From positions 1 through 37,755 of the IMG/VR virus record IMGVR_UViG_3300049215_000840: a stretch of DNA of 37,755 nucleotides; one strand, given 5' to 3'. Origin of the DNA: a virus. The notes beneath the pieces were generated by a model. The model was given only the letters and a program-made list of their open reading frames with translations. It was not told the DNA's origin and made no database searches. Made by a program: the position numbers and the translations under genes. This document shows positions 20,615-28,592 of the stretch, piece after piece; position 1 is the stretch's first letter; every line of letters starts with the position of its first letter.

Positions 20615-21070
20615 ATGCCCGCCTGGATCACCATTACCGACACCGACCTCATGGCCGACAGATATTCGGCCTGGGTGACGAGCGTCCAGGCCAAGGCGGC
20701 CGCGGCCGGGCAGTCGGACCCTACGCCGACGATGATCGCCAACGTCACGGCCGAGATCCGGGGCATGATCGGCTTCCGTTCCCCGCAGCTCCTGGACGCG
20801 ACGACGACGACCGTGCCGCCGAACCTGAAGAGCCTCGCCGTCGACAAGATCGGCCGGATGCTGAAGCTCTGGCTCAACGTCACCTTGACTGAGGGAGAGC
20901 TCGCCGATGAGCGCATCTACCAGAAACGGCTGGAGGATCTGCGCGACGGGAAATGGCCGGTTGACGTCCCGATCAATGCCGCGCCGCCGACCGCGCAAGC
21001 CGGAACCGGGGCCGAGCTCGTCCGCTCGGCTCGCCGGCAAATGACCCGCGAGCGTCTGCGCGGCCTCTGA
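20615..21070 (+). CDS. Head-tail connector-like protein (gp36/DUF1320-type)
   Basis: A 151-aa, mostly helical protein. It starts 'WITITDTDLMADRYSAWVTSVQAKAAAAG', followed by 'MIANVTAEIRGMIGFRSPQLLD' and 'NLKSLAVDKIGRMLKLWLNV'. The C-terminus is a basic tail (SARRQMTRERLRGL). Length, helix content and the place between the capsid and MuF-like genes fit the adaptor proteins of Mu-like phages (Mu gp36). Assignment is by context and pattern, not by a signature. Confidence 0.6.
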   Translation: MPAWITITDTDLMADRYSAWVTSVQAKAAAAGQSDPTPTMIANVTAEIRGMIGFRSPQLLDATTTTVPPNLKSLAVDKIGRMLKLWLNVTLTEGELADERIYQKRLEDLRDGKWPVDVPINAAPPTAQAGTGAELVRSARRQMTRERLRGL

Positions 21071-21073
21071 GCC

Positions 21074-22291
21074 ATGCTCCTCGCCCTGGCTATGATCTTC
21101 ACCACTCCAATGCCGCTTGCCGCCGCAGTGGACCGCCTGGAGTCCAAGACTCCAATCGCGGCCGACCTGACCTCGGATCAGTGGGCGCAGATCGAGCTCG
21201 GCCTGTCCGATCGGGCATTTTTCTCCTCGCGGGTGAACGACATCGGAGTCGTCACCGAGATGCAGTCGCGGATCGACGACGCCCTTTCGCTCGCCCGGCG
21301 AGATGGCGGGGCCTTCATGGACCGGAGCCGCTTCATCGCCGACCTGCGCGGGATCCTCGGGGCCGAGCCGGGCGACTCCGGAGATCTGACGGACATCACC
21401 TCCTCGGCTCGGTTGGGTCTCATCTATGACTTCAACACCGAGGAGGCAATGGAGTATGGCCGATGGGTCGCTCGGCAGAATCCTGCGATCCTCGATGCCT
21501 TCCCCTGCAACGAATTGGTCCGCGTCGAAGCCCGCGAGGTCCCGCGCGGATATCGTCGCGGCGCCAAGGGTCGACTGGTCGAGGTTCCCGAGGAGAGCTG
21601 GCCCGCGCGCTGGGACCGCGCCGGCGGCGACTTCGTTGGCGGCCGAATGATCGCCCTCAAGAACGATCCGATCTGGATCCGGATCTCCCGCTTTGGGCGC
21701 CCCTGGCCGCCTTTCGACTTCAATTCCGGTATGGGATTGGCCGACGTCAGCCGCGACGAGGCTGAGCAGCTCGGCGTCATTCAGCCTCACGACCTGGTTC
21801 CCAAGCCGATGCAGATGGACTTCAACCACAACCTGCAGGCCAGCATCCCGGATGCGACCCCCGCGGTCATGGAGTCCATGAAACGGATCTTCGGCGACCA
21901 GGTCGCCGTTGCCAAGGACGGGACCGTGGCTTGGCAGGGTCAGCAGCTGGCTGCCCTCTACAAGCGGGCCCTGGGCGGCCAGGAGGCCGATTGGACGCTC
22001 GACCTGGGCGAGGCCACCCCCGAGGCGATTGAGGCCGGCGGAGACGATCTGGCGGACTCTCGCCTGCAGCTGACGGCCGACGACCTGCGCACCTCCGGGG
22101 CCCTGTCTGTCCTCGATGCGCAGCTGATCCCGCATATCTGGCGGGATCCCGACCAGGTCGAGACCGGGCCGGCCGGCGAGCTCGTCTTCACCAAGAGCTT
22201 TCTCGGCCGGAAGGCCACGGCGACCTTCGACCAGGTCGACGGCGCTTTGACCCTCGCGAGTCTGACGATCGACCAGGAGGACACTCCATGA
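21074..22291 (+). CDS. MuF-like head morphogenesis protein
   Basis: A 405-aa protein starting 3 bp after the previous stop. The core pattern is 'SSARLGLIYDFNTEEAMEYGRWVARQNPAILDAFP' (about 115-149), then 'WDRAGGDFVGGRMIALKNDPIWIRISRFGRPWPPFDFNSGMGLADVSRDEAEQLG'. This is the MuF/SPP1 gp7 family arrangement of an 'IY-TN' helix, then W-x-G, and 'PPFDF-SG'. The C-terminal end ('LIPHIWRDPDQVET', 'ELVFTKSFLGRKATATFD') resembles the small nuclease-like domains often fused to MuF proteins, but this is only a hint. The first 19 residues are hydrophobic (LLALAMIFTTPMPLAAA), possibly because the true start is further in. MuF proteins enter the head and are ejected with the DNA. Confidence 0.72.
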   Translation: MLLALAMIFTTPMPLAAAVDRLESKTPIAADLTSDQWAQIELGLSDRAFFSSRVNDIGVVTEMQSRIDDALSLARRDGGAFMDRSRFIADLRGILGAEPGDSGDLTDITSSARLGLIYDFNTEEAMEYGRWVARQNPAILDAFPCNELVRVEAREVPRGYRRGAKGRLVEVPEESWPARWDRAGGDFVGGRMIALKNDPIWIRISRFGRPWPPFDFNSGMGLADVSRDEAEQLGVIQPHDLVPKPMQMDFNHNLQASIPDATPAVMESMKRIFGDQVAVAKDGTVAWQGQQLAALYKRALGGQEADWTLDLGEATPEAIEAGGDDLADSRLQLTADDLRTSGALSVLDAQLIPHIWRDPDQVETGPAGELVFTKSFLGRKATATFDQVDGALTLASLTIDQEDTP

Positions 22292-22896
22292 GCGGCAGCT
22301 TTGAAATCAGGCTCGGCCGCGATGAGGCCAGCGCGAAGGTGGCCCAGGTCCATGAGGCGCTCTCGCCGAATCAGAGGATTGGGCTGATGCAGGTCCTCGG
22401 CGTCAGCGCCGAGAGGGAGCTCAGGGCCTGGTTCACGAAGCGCGATGCAGACTCGCCCAACAAGAAGGGTTGGCCCCGGCAGCACTTCTGGGCACGGATC
22501 GCAAAGCGAACGGCCTTCGATCCGTCGGAGACGACCTCGAACACGGCCACGATCGCCGTGGCGGATCCTGCCCTCGCAGCGAAGATCTATGGGGCGACGA
22601 TCCGGGCGACCGGCAACCCCGCCAAGAACCTTGCAATCCCGATGCAGGCGGCCGCCTATGGCGTTCTTCCGCGGTCCGGGATCATCCCCGGCCTTTTCTA
22701 CATCCGGAAGACGAACGGCAATGGCGGCTTCCTGGTGGCCCGCCAGGGCAAGGATCTGACCTTCTTCTATCGGATCCTTCCGCAGGTTACCGTCCCGAAG
22801 GATCCCCAGGCGCTCCCGCCGGCGGACCAGCTCGGCACCGCGCTCGCGGCCACGGCAGAGTCCTTCTTCCGCCGCAACTCAGGAGGGGACAACTGA
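22288..22896 (+). CDS. Mu G-like virion morphogenesis protein
   Basis: A 202-aa protein with an ATGA overlap to the MuF-like gene. It has 'ALSPNQRIGLMQVLGVSAERELRAWFTKRD' (first helices), 'WARIAKRTAFD', 'NTATIAVADPALAAKIYGATIRATG' (a strand pair) and a C-terminal helix 'LGTALAATAESFFRRN'. The layout of two helices, a 'F-------P-W' basic stretch and the strand 'V-----PA---I---GG-I' matches the phage virion morphogenesis (gpG) group that joins head and tail. Its stop overlaps the next ATG by one base. Confidence 0.65.
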   Translation: MSGSFEIRLGRDEASAKVAQVHEALSPNQRIGLMQVLGVSAERELRAWFTKRDADSPNKKGWPRQHFWARIAKRTAFDPSETTSNTATIAVADPALAAKIYGATIRATGNPAKNLAIPMQAAAYGVLPRSGIIPGLFYIRKTNGNGGFLVARQGKDLTFFYRILPQVTVPKDPQALPPADQLGTALAATAESFFRRNSGGDN

Positions 22897-23354
22897 TGCC
22901 GACCCCGAATCCATTCTTCGCAGTCCAGACCCGGATCCAGACGCTGCTCCTGGCGTCGAGCTATTACTCGGGGCTAACCGGCCAGATCCTCACTGAGGAG
23001 GTCGGCGACTTGGACTTCCAGGTCAACAAGGCGATTCTTCCTCTCGGCTTCGGCGCTATCATCACGACCGCCACCGGGAAATCCTTCAACGCGGAGTTCA
23101 ACGCCCTGCAGTCGATGGAGGATTTCAACGTCTCGATCGTTTGGAATCCGAAGCTCGATCCGACGCACAACACGCTCGACGCCCTTACGGCGGCCATCTT
23201 GGCGATCCACGGCCAGACGGTCCAGACGACACCGCCGCCGGTCAAGCGGCCGTTCGACTGCTTCGTCGTCACCGGGCACCAGCCACGCATCGACGGTCCG
23301 CCCGACTGCAATGTTCACGAGCTCCATGTCACAGGCGGCCTTCGCCTCCTCTGA
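22896..23354 (+). CDS. Tail terminator-like protein
   Basis: A 152-aa protein starting at TGATG, preceded by an AGGAGG, one of the few clear Shine-Dalgarno sites in the late region. It has 'FFAVQTRIQTLLLASSYYSGLTGQIL' (a helix), beta segments 'LGFGAIITTATGKSF', 'FNVSIVWNPKLDP' and 'HELHVTGGLRLL'. This alpha-beta pattern and the place just before the tail tube gene match tail completion/terminator proteins (Mu gp37- or lambda U-like). It would cap the tube and bind the head. No specific signature motif is visible. Confidence 0.65.
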   Translation: MPTPNPFFAVQTRIQTLLLASSYYSGLTGQILTEEVGDLDFQVNKAILPLGFGAIITTATGKSFNAEFNALQSMEDFNVSIVWNPKLDPTHNTLDALTAAILAIHGQTVQTTPPPVKRPFDCFVVTGHQPRIDGPPDCNVHELHVTGGLRLL

Positions 23355-23387
23355 GTTTCCCATCCCGTCAAACAACCCGTTCAACCC

Positions 23388-23930
23388 ATGAATCAAAATC
23401 GCATCGTCACAGGTTCGCAATCCACGTTCTTCCCGAACGGGGTCGCCTTCACCGTTCCCGCGGCCGGCACCGCGGGGGTCGCATCGAAGCCCGGCATTGC
23501 CGACGCCGGCTGGATCGCCATCGGCCCGGTCAAGTGGGCGAAGTCGCCGAAGAACAAGACCGAGGAGTACATGACGCCGCAGCCTGGCGCCTACGTCCAG
23601 TCCGACGAGATCGTCCTCTCGAAGGGGCTCGTTCTCAAGGGCAAGCTGGAGATGCAGTCGAACATCGCGGTCCAGCTGCAGCAGGCGACCGCACTGCTCC
23701 CCAACTCCCCGACCGCCGGCGGGGTGTTCAACCCGCTGTCCGGATCGCCCTGCATCAAGGGCTGGCTCCACGTCCAGGAGTACGACCAGAACAACAACCT
23801 GGTGAACGTCGTCGACTACTGGGTCTCCCTCAAGGCGAGCGGCGACACCAACAACGACGACAAGGCCACCGAGACGCCGGTCGAGGCGACCGTCCTCTAC
23901 TCGACGCTCAACGTCGGCAACCTGAGCTGA
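23388..23930 (+). CDS. Major tail tube protein
   Basis: A 180-aa beta-rich protein. Examples are 'RIVTGSQSTFFPNGVAFTVP', 'GWIAIGPVKWAKSPKNKTEEYM', 'KGLVLKGKLEMQSNIAVQLQQAT' and 'CIKGWLHVQEYDQNNNLVNVVDYWVSLKASGD'. It resembles tail tube subunits in having two beta sheets around 'G-W---G-V' and a long beta arm. It lies between the terminator and the tape measure block and is followed by a strong hairpin, as expected for a highly made protein. No sheath gene accompanies it, which supports a siphovirus tail. Confidence 0.8.
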   Translation: MNQNRIVTGSQSTFFPNGVAFTVPAAGTAGVASKPGIADAGWIAIGPVKWAKSPKNKTEEYMTPQPGAYVQSDEIVLSKGLVLKGKLEMQSNIAVQLQQATALLPNSPTAGGVFNPLSGSPCIKGWLHVQEYDQNNNLVNVVDYWVSLKASGDTNNDDKATETPVEATVLYSTLNVGNLS

Positions 23931-23940
23931 TCGATCCGGG

Positions 23941-23968
23941 GGCGGACGGGAAATTCCACCCGTCCGCC
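23941..23968 (+). terminator. Strong hairpin after the tail tube gene
   Basis: Perfect 10-bp arms GGCGGACGGG (23941-23950) and CCCGTCCGCC (23959-23968) with an 8-nt loop AAATTCCA, 10 bp after the stop codon. No T-run follows. As after the capsid gene, a partial terminator or stability element after a very abundant protein is the likely role. Confidence 0.7.
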
Positions 23969-23997
23969 TCCGGCGCTTAGCGCGACTTTTCGCTCCG

Positions 23998-24771
23998 ATG
24001 TCAACTCCCCCGCAGACGATCAACTACCCATCGCTCGATGCGCCGACCGAGACGGCGCCCGGCACGATCGCACCTGCGGCGCTGACCGGCACCGCACCGG
24101 GCGAGACCAATCCTGCGGCCCCGACCAACGTCGGACCGAGCCAGACCAACCCAGCCGCTCTCACCGGGACGGCGCCAGGGGAGACCAATCCGGCCGCGCT
24201 GTCCGAGACGGCGCCCGGCCAGACCAACCCAGCCGGTCTCACCGAGACGGCGCCAGGGGAGACCAATCCGGCCGCGCTGTCCGAGACGGCGCCCGGCCAG
24301 ACCAACCCAGCCGGTCTCACCGAGACGGCGCCCGGCCATACAAACCCAGCCGCTCTCACCGGGACGGCGCCAGGGGAGACCAATCCGGCCGCGCTGTCCG
24401 AGACGGCGCCCGGCCAGACCAACCCAGCCGGTCTCACCGAGACGGCGCCCGGCACGATCGCACCTGCGGCGATTTCGTCGGTGCCTCCGGTCACCGAGGC
24501 TTTCCCTCCCGGCATTCAATCACTCCCGACAAACATGCCCGCCATCTTCACTCCCGCCTTCACCAACCTGACCGGCGACGGCCCCTGCCTGGCTTCGCTC
24601 AACGCTTCGACGGCCGACGCGGCCGCCGGCAAGATCCTGACCGGAACCAACAACGGCGCCATCGTGAACTATCAAGTCTGCGCCGGCACCGATGCGCAGG
24701 CGCTGCCTGGGATCGTTCGCCCGGCGAACTTCGATCCCGTGAATAACCCGGTCGTCTTCGTCCAGCGCTGA
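23998..24771 (+). CDS. Repeat-rich protein with 13-aa units
   Basis: A 257-aa protein. After a 16-residue leader come eleven 13-residue repeats (about residues 17-159) of the form TETAPGQTNPAGL or TGTAPGETNPAAL; the third is divergent. A non-repeat C-terminus follows (NMPAIFTPAFTNLTGDGPCLASLN, then 'YQVCAGTDAQALPGIVRPANFDP'). The repeats are Pro/Thr/Gly-rich and should make an extended, flexible or fibrous stalk. The C-terminal part ends like a small globular cap with two Cys. It sits directly before a fibre-like gene. A virion decoration or stalk role is inferred. The near-identical DNA of the units indicates recent expansion. Confidence 0.65.
   Translation: MSTPPQTINYPSLDAPTETAPGTIAPAALTGTAPGETNPAAPTNVGPSQTNPAALTGTAPGETNPAALSETAPGQTNPAGLTETAPGETNPAALSETAPGQTNPAGLTETAPGHTNPAALTGTAPGETNPAALSETAPGQTNPAGLTETAPGTIAPAAISSVPPVTEAFPPGIQSLPTNMPAIFTPAFTNLTGDGPCLASLNASTADAAAGKILTGTNNGAIVNYQVCAGTDAQALPGIVRPANFDPVNNPVVFVQR
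24046..24474 (+). repeat. Eleven 39-bp tandem coding repeats
   Basis: Eleven units of 39 bp (13 codons). Units 4-7 and 8-10 form a higher-order 78-bp pattern, with one unit using CAGGGGAGACC and the next CCGGCCAGACC, and long stretches identical at DNA level. Because the unit is 39 bp, changes of copy number keep the frame. Confidence 0.85.
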
Positions 24772-24781
24772 TTTTGATCCC

Positions 24782-27202
24782 ATGAAAAAGCTCCTTATCT
24801 TCTGCGCCTTCGCGACCGCGGCCTTCGGCGTAAACACGCCGAATGGACAGTTCCCATACAATCCGAACACCGGGAATGCAGGGGCGGCGCTCAACTTCAC
24901 GACCGGCCAGCTGACGATCAATGGCAACTCGCTCGACACGCTCGCAAGCGACTTGACCTATATTCCGCTGACGGACGCCTCCAACACCTTCACGGCTGCG
25001 CAGACCGTCCCATCGCTCGCCATCGACGGAGCTGCCGGCTTGGGGTTTATTTCGCTCCCGTCGCAGAGCTCCGCGCCGGCATCGCTCTCGGGGAACATCA
25101 GGCTCTATTCCGACCTCAACAACAAATTGGCCTGGATCGGCGCCAGCGGGTTCGTCCGCAGCTTCGACGGCACGATCACCGCGAATCGATCCTATTCACT
25201 GCCGGACGTCAGCGGGAATGTCGTTGTCGACGATGCGACCCAGACGCTGACCAACAAGTCAATCGCGGCCTCGGAGATCACCTCTGGAACTCTGAGCTCC
25301 TCGCTTCTCCCGACGCCGACGACTTCCGCCCTTGGAGGCATCGAGGCGATCAATGCCGTTTCCCATCAATGGATCAGCTATATCGATGCGTCGGGAATCC
25401 CCCACCTGGCGCAGCCAGCCTTCACCGACATCAGCGGATCCGTCGCCTCTACCCAGATGCCGGCCTTGACCGGCGACGTGACCATGAGCGCCGGGAGCAC
25501 GACGACCACCGTTGGCCATGTCAACGGCGTCAGCTATGGGACGGCCCCGAGCACGAACACCGTCCCGGTCGTCACTGCCGCAAATAACATCACTTATGAG
25601 GCGGTCCCGAACGCCGCCCTGGCGTATTCCTCGATCACGATAGCCGGAACCAGCACGGCCCTGGGAAGCTCGATCACCCTGGACACGATCACTGGCCTTT
25701 CCACTACCGGCCTGGTCAAGCGGACTGGCGCCAACACTCTGGCGATCGCCACCGCAGGCACCGACTACGCCCCGGCGGCCGGCGACTCCAGCATTGCCAC
25801 CGTCGGCACAGTCACGGCAGGCACCTGGCAGGGCACCGCTATCTCCGGCTCGTACCTGGCGGGTCCGCATAATTTCACCAGCTTGACCTCGGGGGCACTA
25901 CTCGTCGGCGCCGGTACGAGCCCGATCACCGCGAGCGCAGTTTCACTCTCGGGGAATGCGATCACCGCCCTCAATTCCGTTACCGCCGCCGCCTCGACCG
26001 ATTTCACGGCATTCGGGGGCAGCTCCGGGGCCGAGCTCGATCTTGGAAACGGAACTAACGGCGCGGTCTCGATCACTCCAGCCGGGACTGGGGGGTTCAC
26101 CGTCACCATGGCGAACGGATCGGCGCGGCCTGGGAACATCATCAACAACGGCTCAGGCCAGGGCGTGCTGAATTTCGAGAACACCAATTCGGCGGGCTAT
26201 TCCGAAATCGACTTCCTGAACAACAGCGCCGTTTCCGAGGCTTTTATCGGCTTCGCGAATTCGGGAGCGTCCTTTGATCCCTCGAAGTTCTACGCCTTGG
26301 GCCGGTCCGGGGTGACGATGGTCATCGGGGGAGCCCAAGACTCTCAGATCACCCTGACGGGCTCTTCCGTCACCTTCGACTCCAGCAGCCCGACGACCTT
26401 TCAGGCGACGACTACTTCCACGTCGACGACGACCGGGGCGGTTATCGTCGACGGGGGCCTTGGCGTCTTCGGAAACATTAACGATGGCGGGTCGGTCACG
26501 ATTTCCAGTAGCAGCTCCGGCAGCGGAGTTCTTTACCTCAACCAAAGCGCGAACAGCCACGCGGCTCAAATCGTATTTCAGACTGGTGGATCGACCAATT
26601 GGTACGTTGGCATGAACGCTGACGAGACTGGCAACTATGAAATATCCAATAGCAGCGGCGGCCTGGTCTGGTTCGTCACGAATTCAACCAACCAGATTCA
26701 AATTGGAAGTTCTTCTTCTGCTTCAGCCTGGGGCGCTAACGGGATTCAAGAATGGCATCAGGGGAAAACCTATACGGATTCCTCCACCGGAGCTTCATCG
26801 ACCGCATCTCTTGAAACTTTCACGTCATTCTCCAGCCCCACGCTCTCCGCCACCAATACCGGCGTCACAACGACGACTGCAGCGACGGTCTACGTCGCTG
26901 GTGCTCCGATTCCGGGCACCAACCAGACGATCACGAACCCATATGCTCTGGATATCGCCAGCGGAGCGTCTTTTTTCGGGGGCAATGTCCTCATCAATGG
27001 CAGCCTGAGCCTTGGATCTCCCGAGATAATTAAGACTTACCTGACGTCCGGACTGCCCTCCGCATCGGCGAACACCTTTGGGCTAGCAGCGGTGTCCGAC
27101 TCGACGAGTTCTCCGGGCACCAACATAGGGTCGGCCCCAACGGGGGGCGGCTCCTATTTCCGAATCGTCTACTCCACAGGCAGCTCGTGGCTGCAGCTCT
27201 GA
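24782..27202 (+). CDS. Fibre-like protein with signal peptide
   Basis: An 806-aa protein, Ser/Thr/Gly/Asn-rich and almost purely beta, of the long-fibre type: 'YSLPDVSGNVVVDDATQTLTNKSI' (the 'TLTNK' fibre motif), 'TALTGDVTMSAGSTTTTVG' and 'TGLVKRTGANTLAIA'. Further along, 'GTVTAGTWQGTAI' recurs in tail-fibre shafts and the end is 'SSPGTNIGSAPTGGGSYFRIVYS'. The first 16 residues, MKKLLIFCAFATAAFG, are a credible signal peptide, which is unusual for a virion protein made in the cytoplasm. No chaperone domain is seen at the C-terminus. It may be a host-binding fibre, a spike-like protein, or an exported protein. It lies between the tail tube and the tail assembly chaperone genes. Confidence 0.7.
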   Translation: MKKLLIFCAFATAAFGVNTPNGQFPYNPNTGNAGAALNFTTGQLTINGNSLDTLASDLTYIPLTDASNTFTAAQTVPSLAIDGAAGLGFISLPSQSSAPASLSGNIRLYSDLNNKLAWIGASGFVRSFDGTITANRSYSLPDVSGNVVVDDATQTLTNKSIAASEITSGTLSSSLLPTPTTSALGGIEAINAVSHQWISYIDASGIPHLAQPAFTDISGSVASTQMPALTGDVTMSAGSTTTTVGHVNGVSYGTAPSTNTVPVVTAANNITYEAVPNAALAYSSITIAGTSTALGSSITLDTITGLSTTGLVKRTGANTLAIATAGTDYAPAAGDSSIATVGTVTAGTWQGTAISGSYLAGPHNFTSLTSGALLVGAGTSPITASAVSLSGNAITALNSVTAAASTDFTAFGGSSGAELDLGNGTNGAVSITPAGTGGFTVTMANGSARPGNIINNGSGQGVLNFENTNSAGYSEIDFLNNSAVSEAFIGFANSGASFDPSKFYALGRSGVTMVIGGAQDSQITLTGSSVTFDSSSPTTFQATTTSTSTTTGAVIVDGGLGVFGNINDGGSVTISSSSSGSGVLYLNQSANSHAAQIVFQTGGSTNWYVGMNADETGNYEISNSSGGLVWFVTNSTNQIQIGSSSSASAWGANGIQEWHQGKTYTDSSTGASSTASLETFTSFSSPTLSATNTGVTTTTAATVYVAGAPIPGTNQTITNPYALDIASGASFFGGNVLINGSLSLGSPEIIKTYLTSGLPSASANTFGLAAVSDSTSSPGTNIGSAPTGGGSYFRIVYSTGSSWLQL

Positions 27203-27211
27203 TTTTCTCCA

Positions 27212-27691
27212 ATGAAACGCATCACCTTCCTCTTCCTCGCGCTCGCCGCGAGTCTATCCGCCCAGGCCGCGCCGAAAGGCATTCAACTGACCGTCAACCA
27301 GGAGGTCCGCCTCTATTCAGCGATTCACGATGGGCTCGCCGGGGCCCAGACGATCACCAAGGTCAACGGCGTCGATTCCGCGGTTCTGCTGCCCTATACG
27401 CTCTCGGCGGCTACGCGATTCACCCTGGCCGACGACCTGGCGCTTCTCCAGCCGCAGGTCGAAGCAGCCCAGCGGATGCCGGGCGAGCTGCTCCACCAGC
27501 TCGATCCATCCGGGAAGGGGATCCCGAATACCGACCCGCGTGCCGCCGAGTATGTCAAGCAGCTGAACGAGCTCGGCGATCGAGTGGAATCCCTCCCGCT
27601 GGAGCAGATCAGCAAATCGGACTTGAACCTCGATTCAAACAACATTTCCCCGGCCGTCCTGGCCGATCTTCGGCCCATTCTCAAACCATGA
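27212..27691 (+). CDS. Secreted hypothetical protein
   Basis: A 159-aa protein with signal peptide MKRITFLFLALAASLSAQAA (cleavage near residue 20). The mature part is alpha-helical with 'IQLTVNQEVRLYSAIHDGLAG', 'TRFTLADDLALLQPQVEAAQRMPGELLHQLD' and 'SKSDLNLDSNNISPAVLADLRPILKP'. The spacing suggests a small helical periplasmic protein. It is coupled to the next gene by ATGA. No family is recognised. It is the second of three consecutive genes with signal peptides. Confidence 0.65.
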   Translation: MKRITFLFLALAASLSAQAAPKGIQLTVNQEVRLYSAIHDGLAGAQTITKVNGVDSAVLLPYTLSAATRFTLADDLALLQPQVEAAQRMPGELLHQLDPSGKGIPNTDPRAAEYVKQLNELGDRVESLPLEQISKSDLNLDSNNISPAVLADLRPILKP

Positions 27692-28053
27692 AGACGTTCC
27701 TCGCCATCCTGCTCTCCGCGGCCGTCCTTTCGGTCGCAGCGGTCGCCCAGGCGCCCGCCATCTCCCAATCCTCCGAATATCCCTGGAGGCTTCAGGTGGA
27801 CTTCGCCTATTCGGGGGGATCTATCACGGCGGCCCCGGTGACCCAGTTCTATCGATCGGACGTCACCCAGGGGACGGTGATCATCGCTCAGCCGGCATCC
27901 AATCCGGCAAGCCTGACCGTCGACCTGGTCGCCAACGGCGCGAAGACTGTAACCGTCAACGGCGCGACCTACACCTACAACCAGGCAGTGCAGATCCTGA
28001 CGGCCATCTTCGCCCAAGAGCGAGCCGCACAGCTCGCCGCACCCAGCAGCTGA
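27688..28053 (+). CDS. Secreted hypothetical protein
   Basis: A 121-aa protein with signal peptide MKTFLAILLSAAVLSVAAVAQA (cleavage near residue 22). The mature part is beta-rich: 'YPWRLQVDFAYSGGSITAAPVTQFY', 'GTVIIAQPASNPASLTVDLV', 'AKTVTVNGATYTYNQAVQIL'. A C-terminal helix ends in 'ERAAQLAAPSS'. ATGA overlap with the gene before. Small, beta-sandwich-like and probably periplasmic or surface-exposed. No family is recognised. Confidence 0.62.
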   Translation: MKTFLAILLSAAVLSVAAVAQAPAISQSSEYPWRLQVDFAYSGGSITAAPVTQFYRSDVTQGTVIIAQPASNPASLTVDLVANGAKTVTVNGATYTYNQAVQILTAIFAQERAAQLAAPSS

Positions 28054-28076
28054 CAACCCTCCGCCCTCTGCGCACC

Positions 28077-28592
28077 ATGTCCAACCCTCTCCCTCCTCCT
28101 GCCAACGCCACGCCGAGCACACTCGTCAACGATCTCCGCTTCCAGGTCAAATACGCCAAAAACGGCCTGGAGGAGATGGTCACGGTCAAGGAGCTCGCCG
28201 TGACGGACCTCTATCAATTTCTGGAGCATATGTCCCAGGGAAAGACTCCAGCCCTGGTCGGCCTTTGCACCGGCCGCAACAGGGCCTGGGTCGATTCCCT
28301 CGAACTGCGTTCCTTCACCCAGCTTGCCCAGAAGTGCGTGAAGGTAAATTTCCAGCGGGCGATGGTGATAGCGGAGGAGACCGTCGCCGGGATGACAGCA
28401 GCTCCGCTCTTGCTGAAGCTTGGCCAGACCCTGGGCCTGACGGCTTCCCTGAGTTCGGCGAGCGAGAGCCTCCAAGCGACCAGGAAATCACCCGAGAGGT
28501 CCTCTCACGATGGGGAGGCTGGTGCCGACAGATCGCCCGAGCCTGCTGCCTCGGAATCTGCGGCGGCGATTGGGACCGCTGCATCCGGCTGA
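28077..28592 (+). CDS. Tail assembly chaperone (gpG-like)
   Basis: A 171-aa protein. The N-terminal part has 'LVNDLRFQVKYAKNGLEEMVTVKELAVTDLYQFLEHMSQGKTPALVGLCTG' and 'FTQLAQKCVKVNFQRAMVIAEETV'. The C-terminal segment after about residue 130 is Ser/Pro/Ala-rich and looks like a shadow of the overlapping frame. Immediately upstream of a tape measure gene the expected product is the G protein of lambda type, which keeps the tape measure soluble during tail assembly. A -1 frame overlaps from within the gene to the tape measure start, as in the G/GT pair. The leader is C-rich and lacks a Shine-Dalgarno sequence. Confidence 0.65.
   Translation: MSNPLPPPANATPSTLVNDLRFQVKYAKNGLEEMVTVKELAVTDLYQFLEHMSQGKTPALVGLCTGRNRAWVDSLELRSFTQLAQKCVKVNFQRAMVIAEETVAGMTAAPLLLKLGQTLGLTASLSSASESLQATRKSPERSSHDGEAGADRSPEPAASESAAAIGTAASG
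28346..28388 (+). promoter_or_regulatory. Candidate -1 frameshift signal
   Basis: The heptamer AAATTTC (28346-28352) is in the correct phase for frame 0 (GTA AAT TTC, so A-AAT-TTC). It is followed after 5 nt by a stem-loop with arms GGCGATGG (28358-28365) and CCGTCGCC (28381-28388), eight pairs including one U-G wobble. A slip here would join the first 91 codons or so of the chaperone gene to the -1 frame that reads to 28744. The layout is that of a classical frameshift site. Confidence 0.45.

Noticed and set aside
24046-24474. CRISPR-like repeat array
   Set aside because: Units are contiguous without unique spacers, are 39 bp and encode a continuous 13-residue protein repeat.
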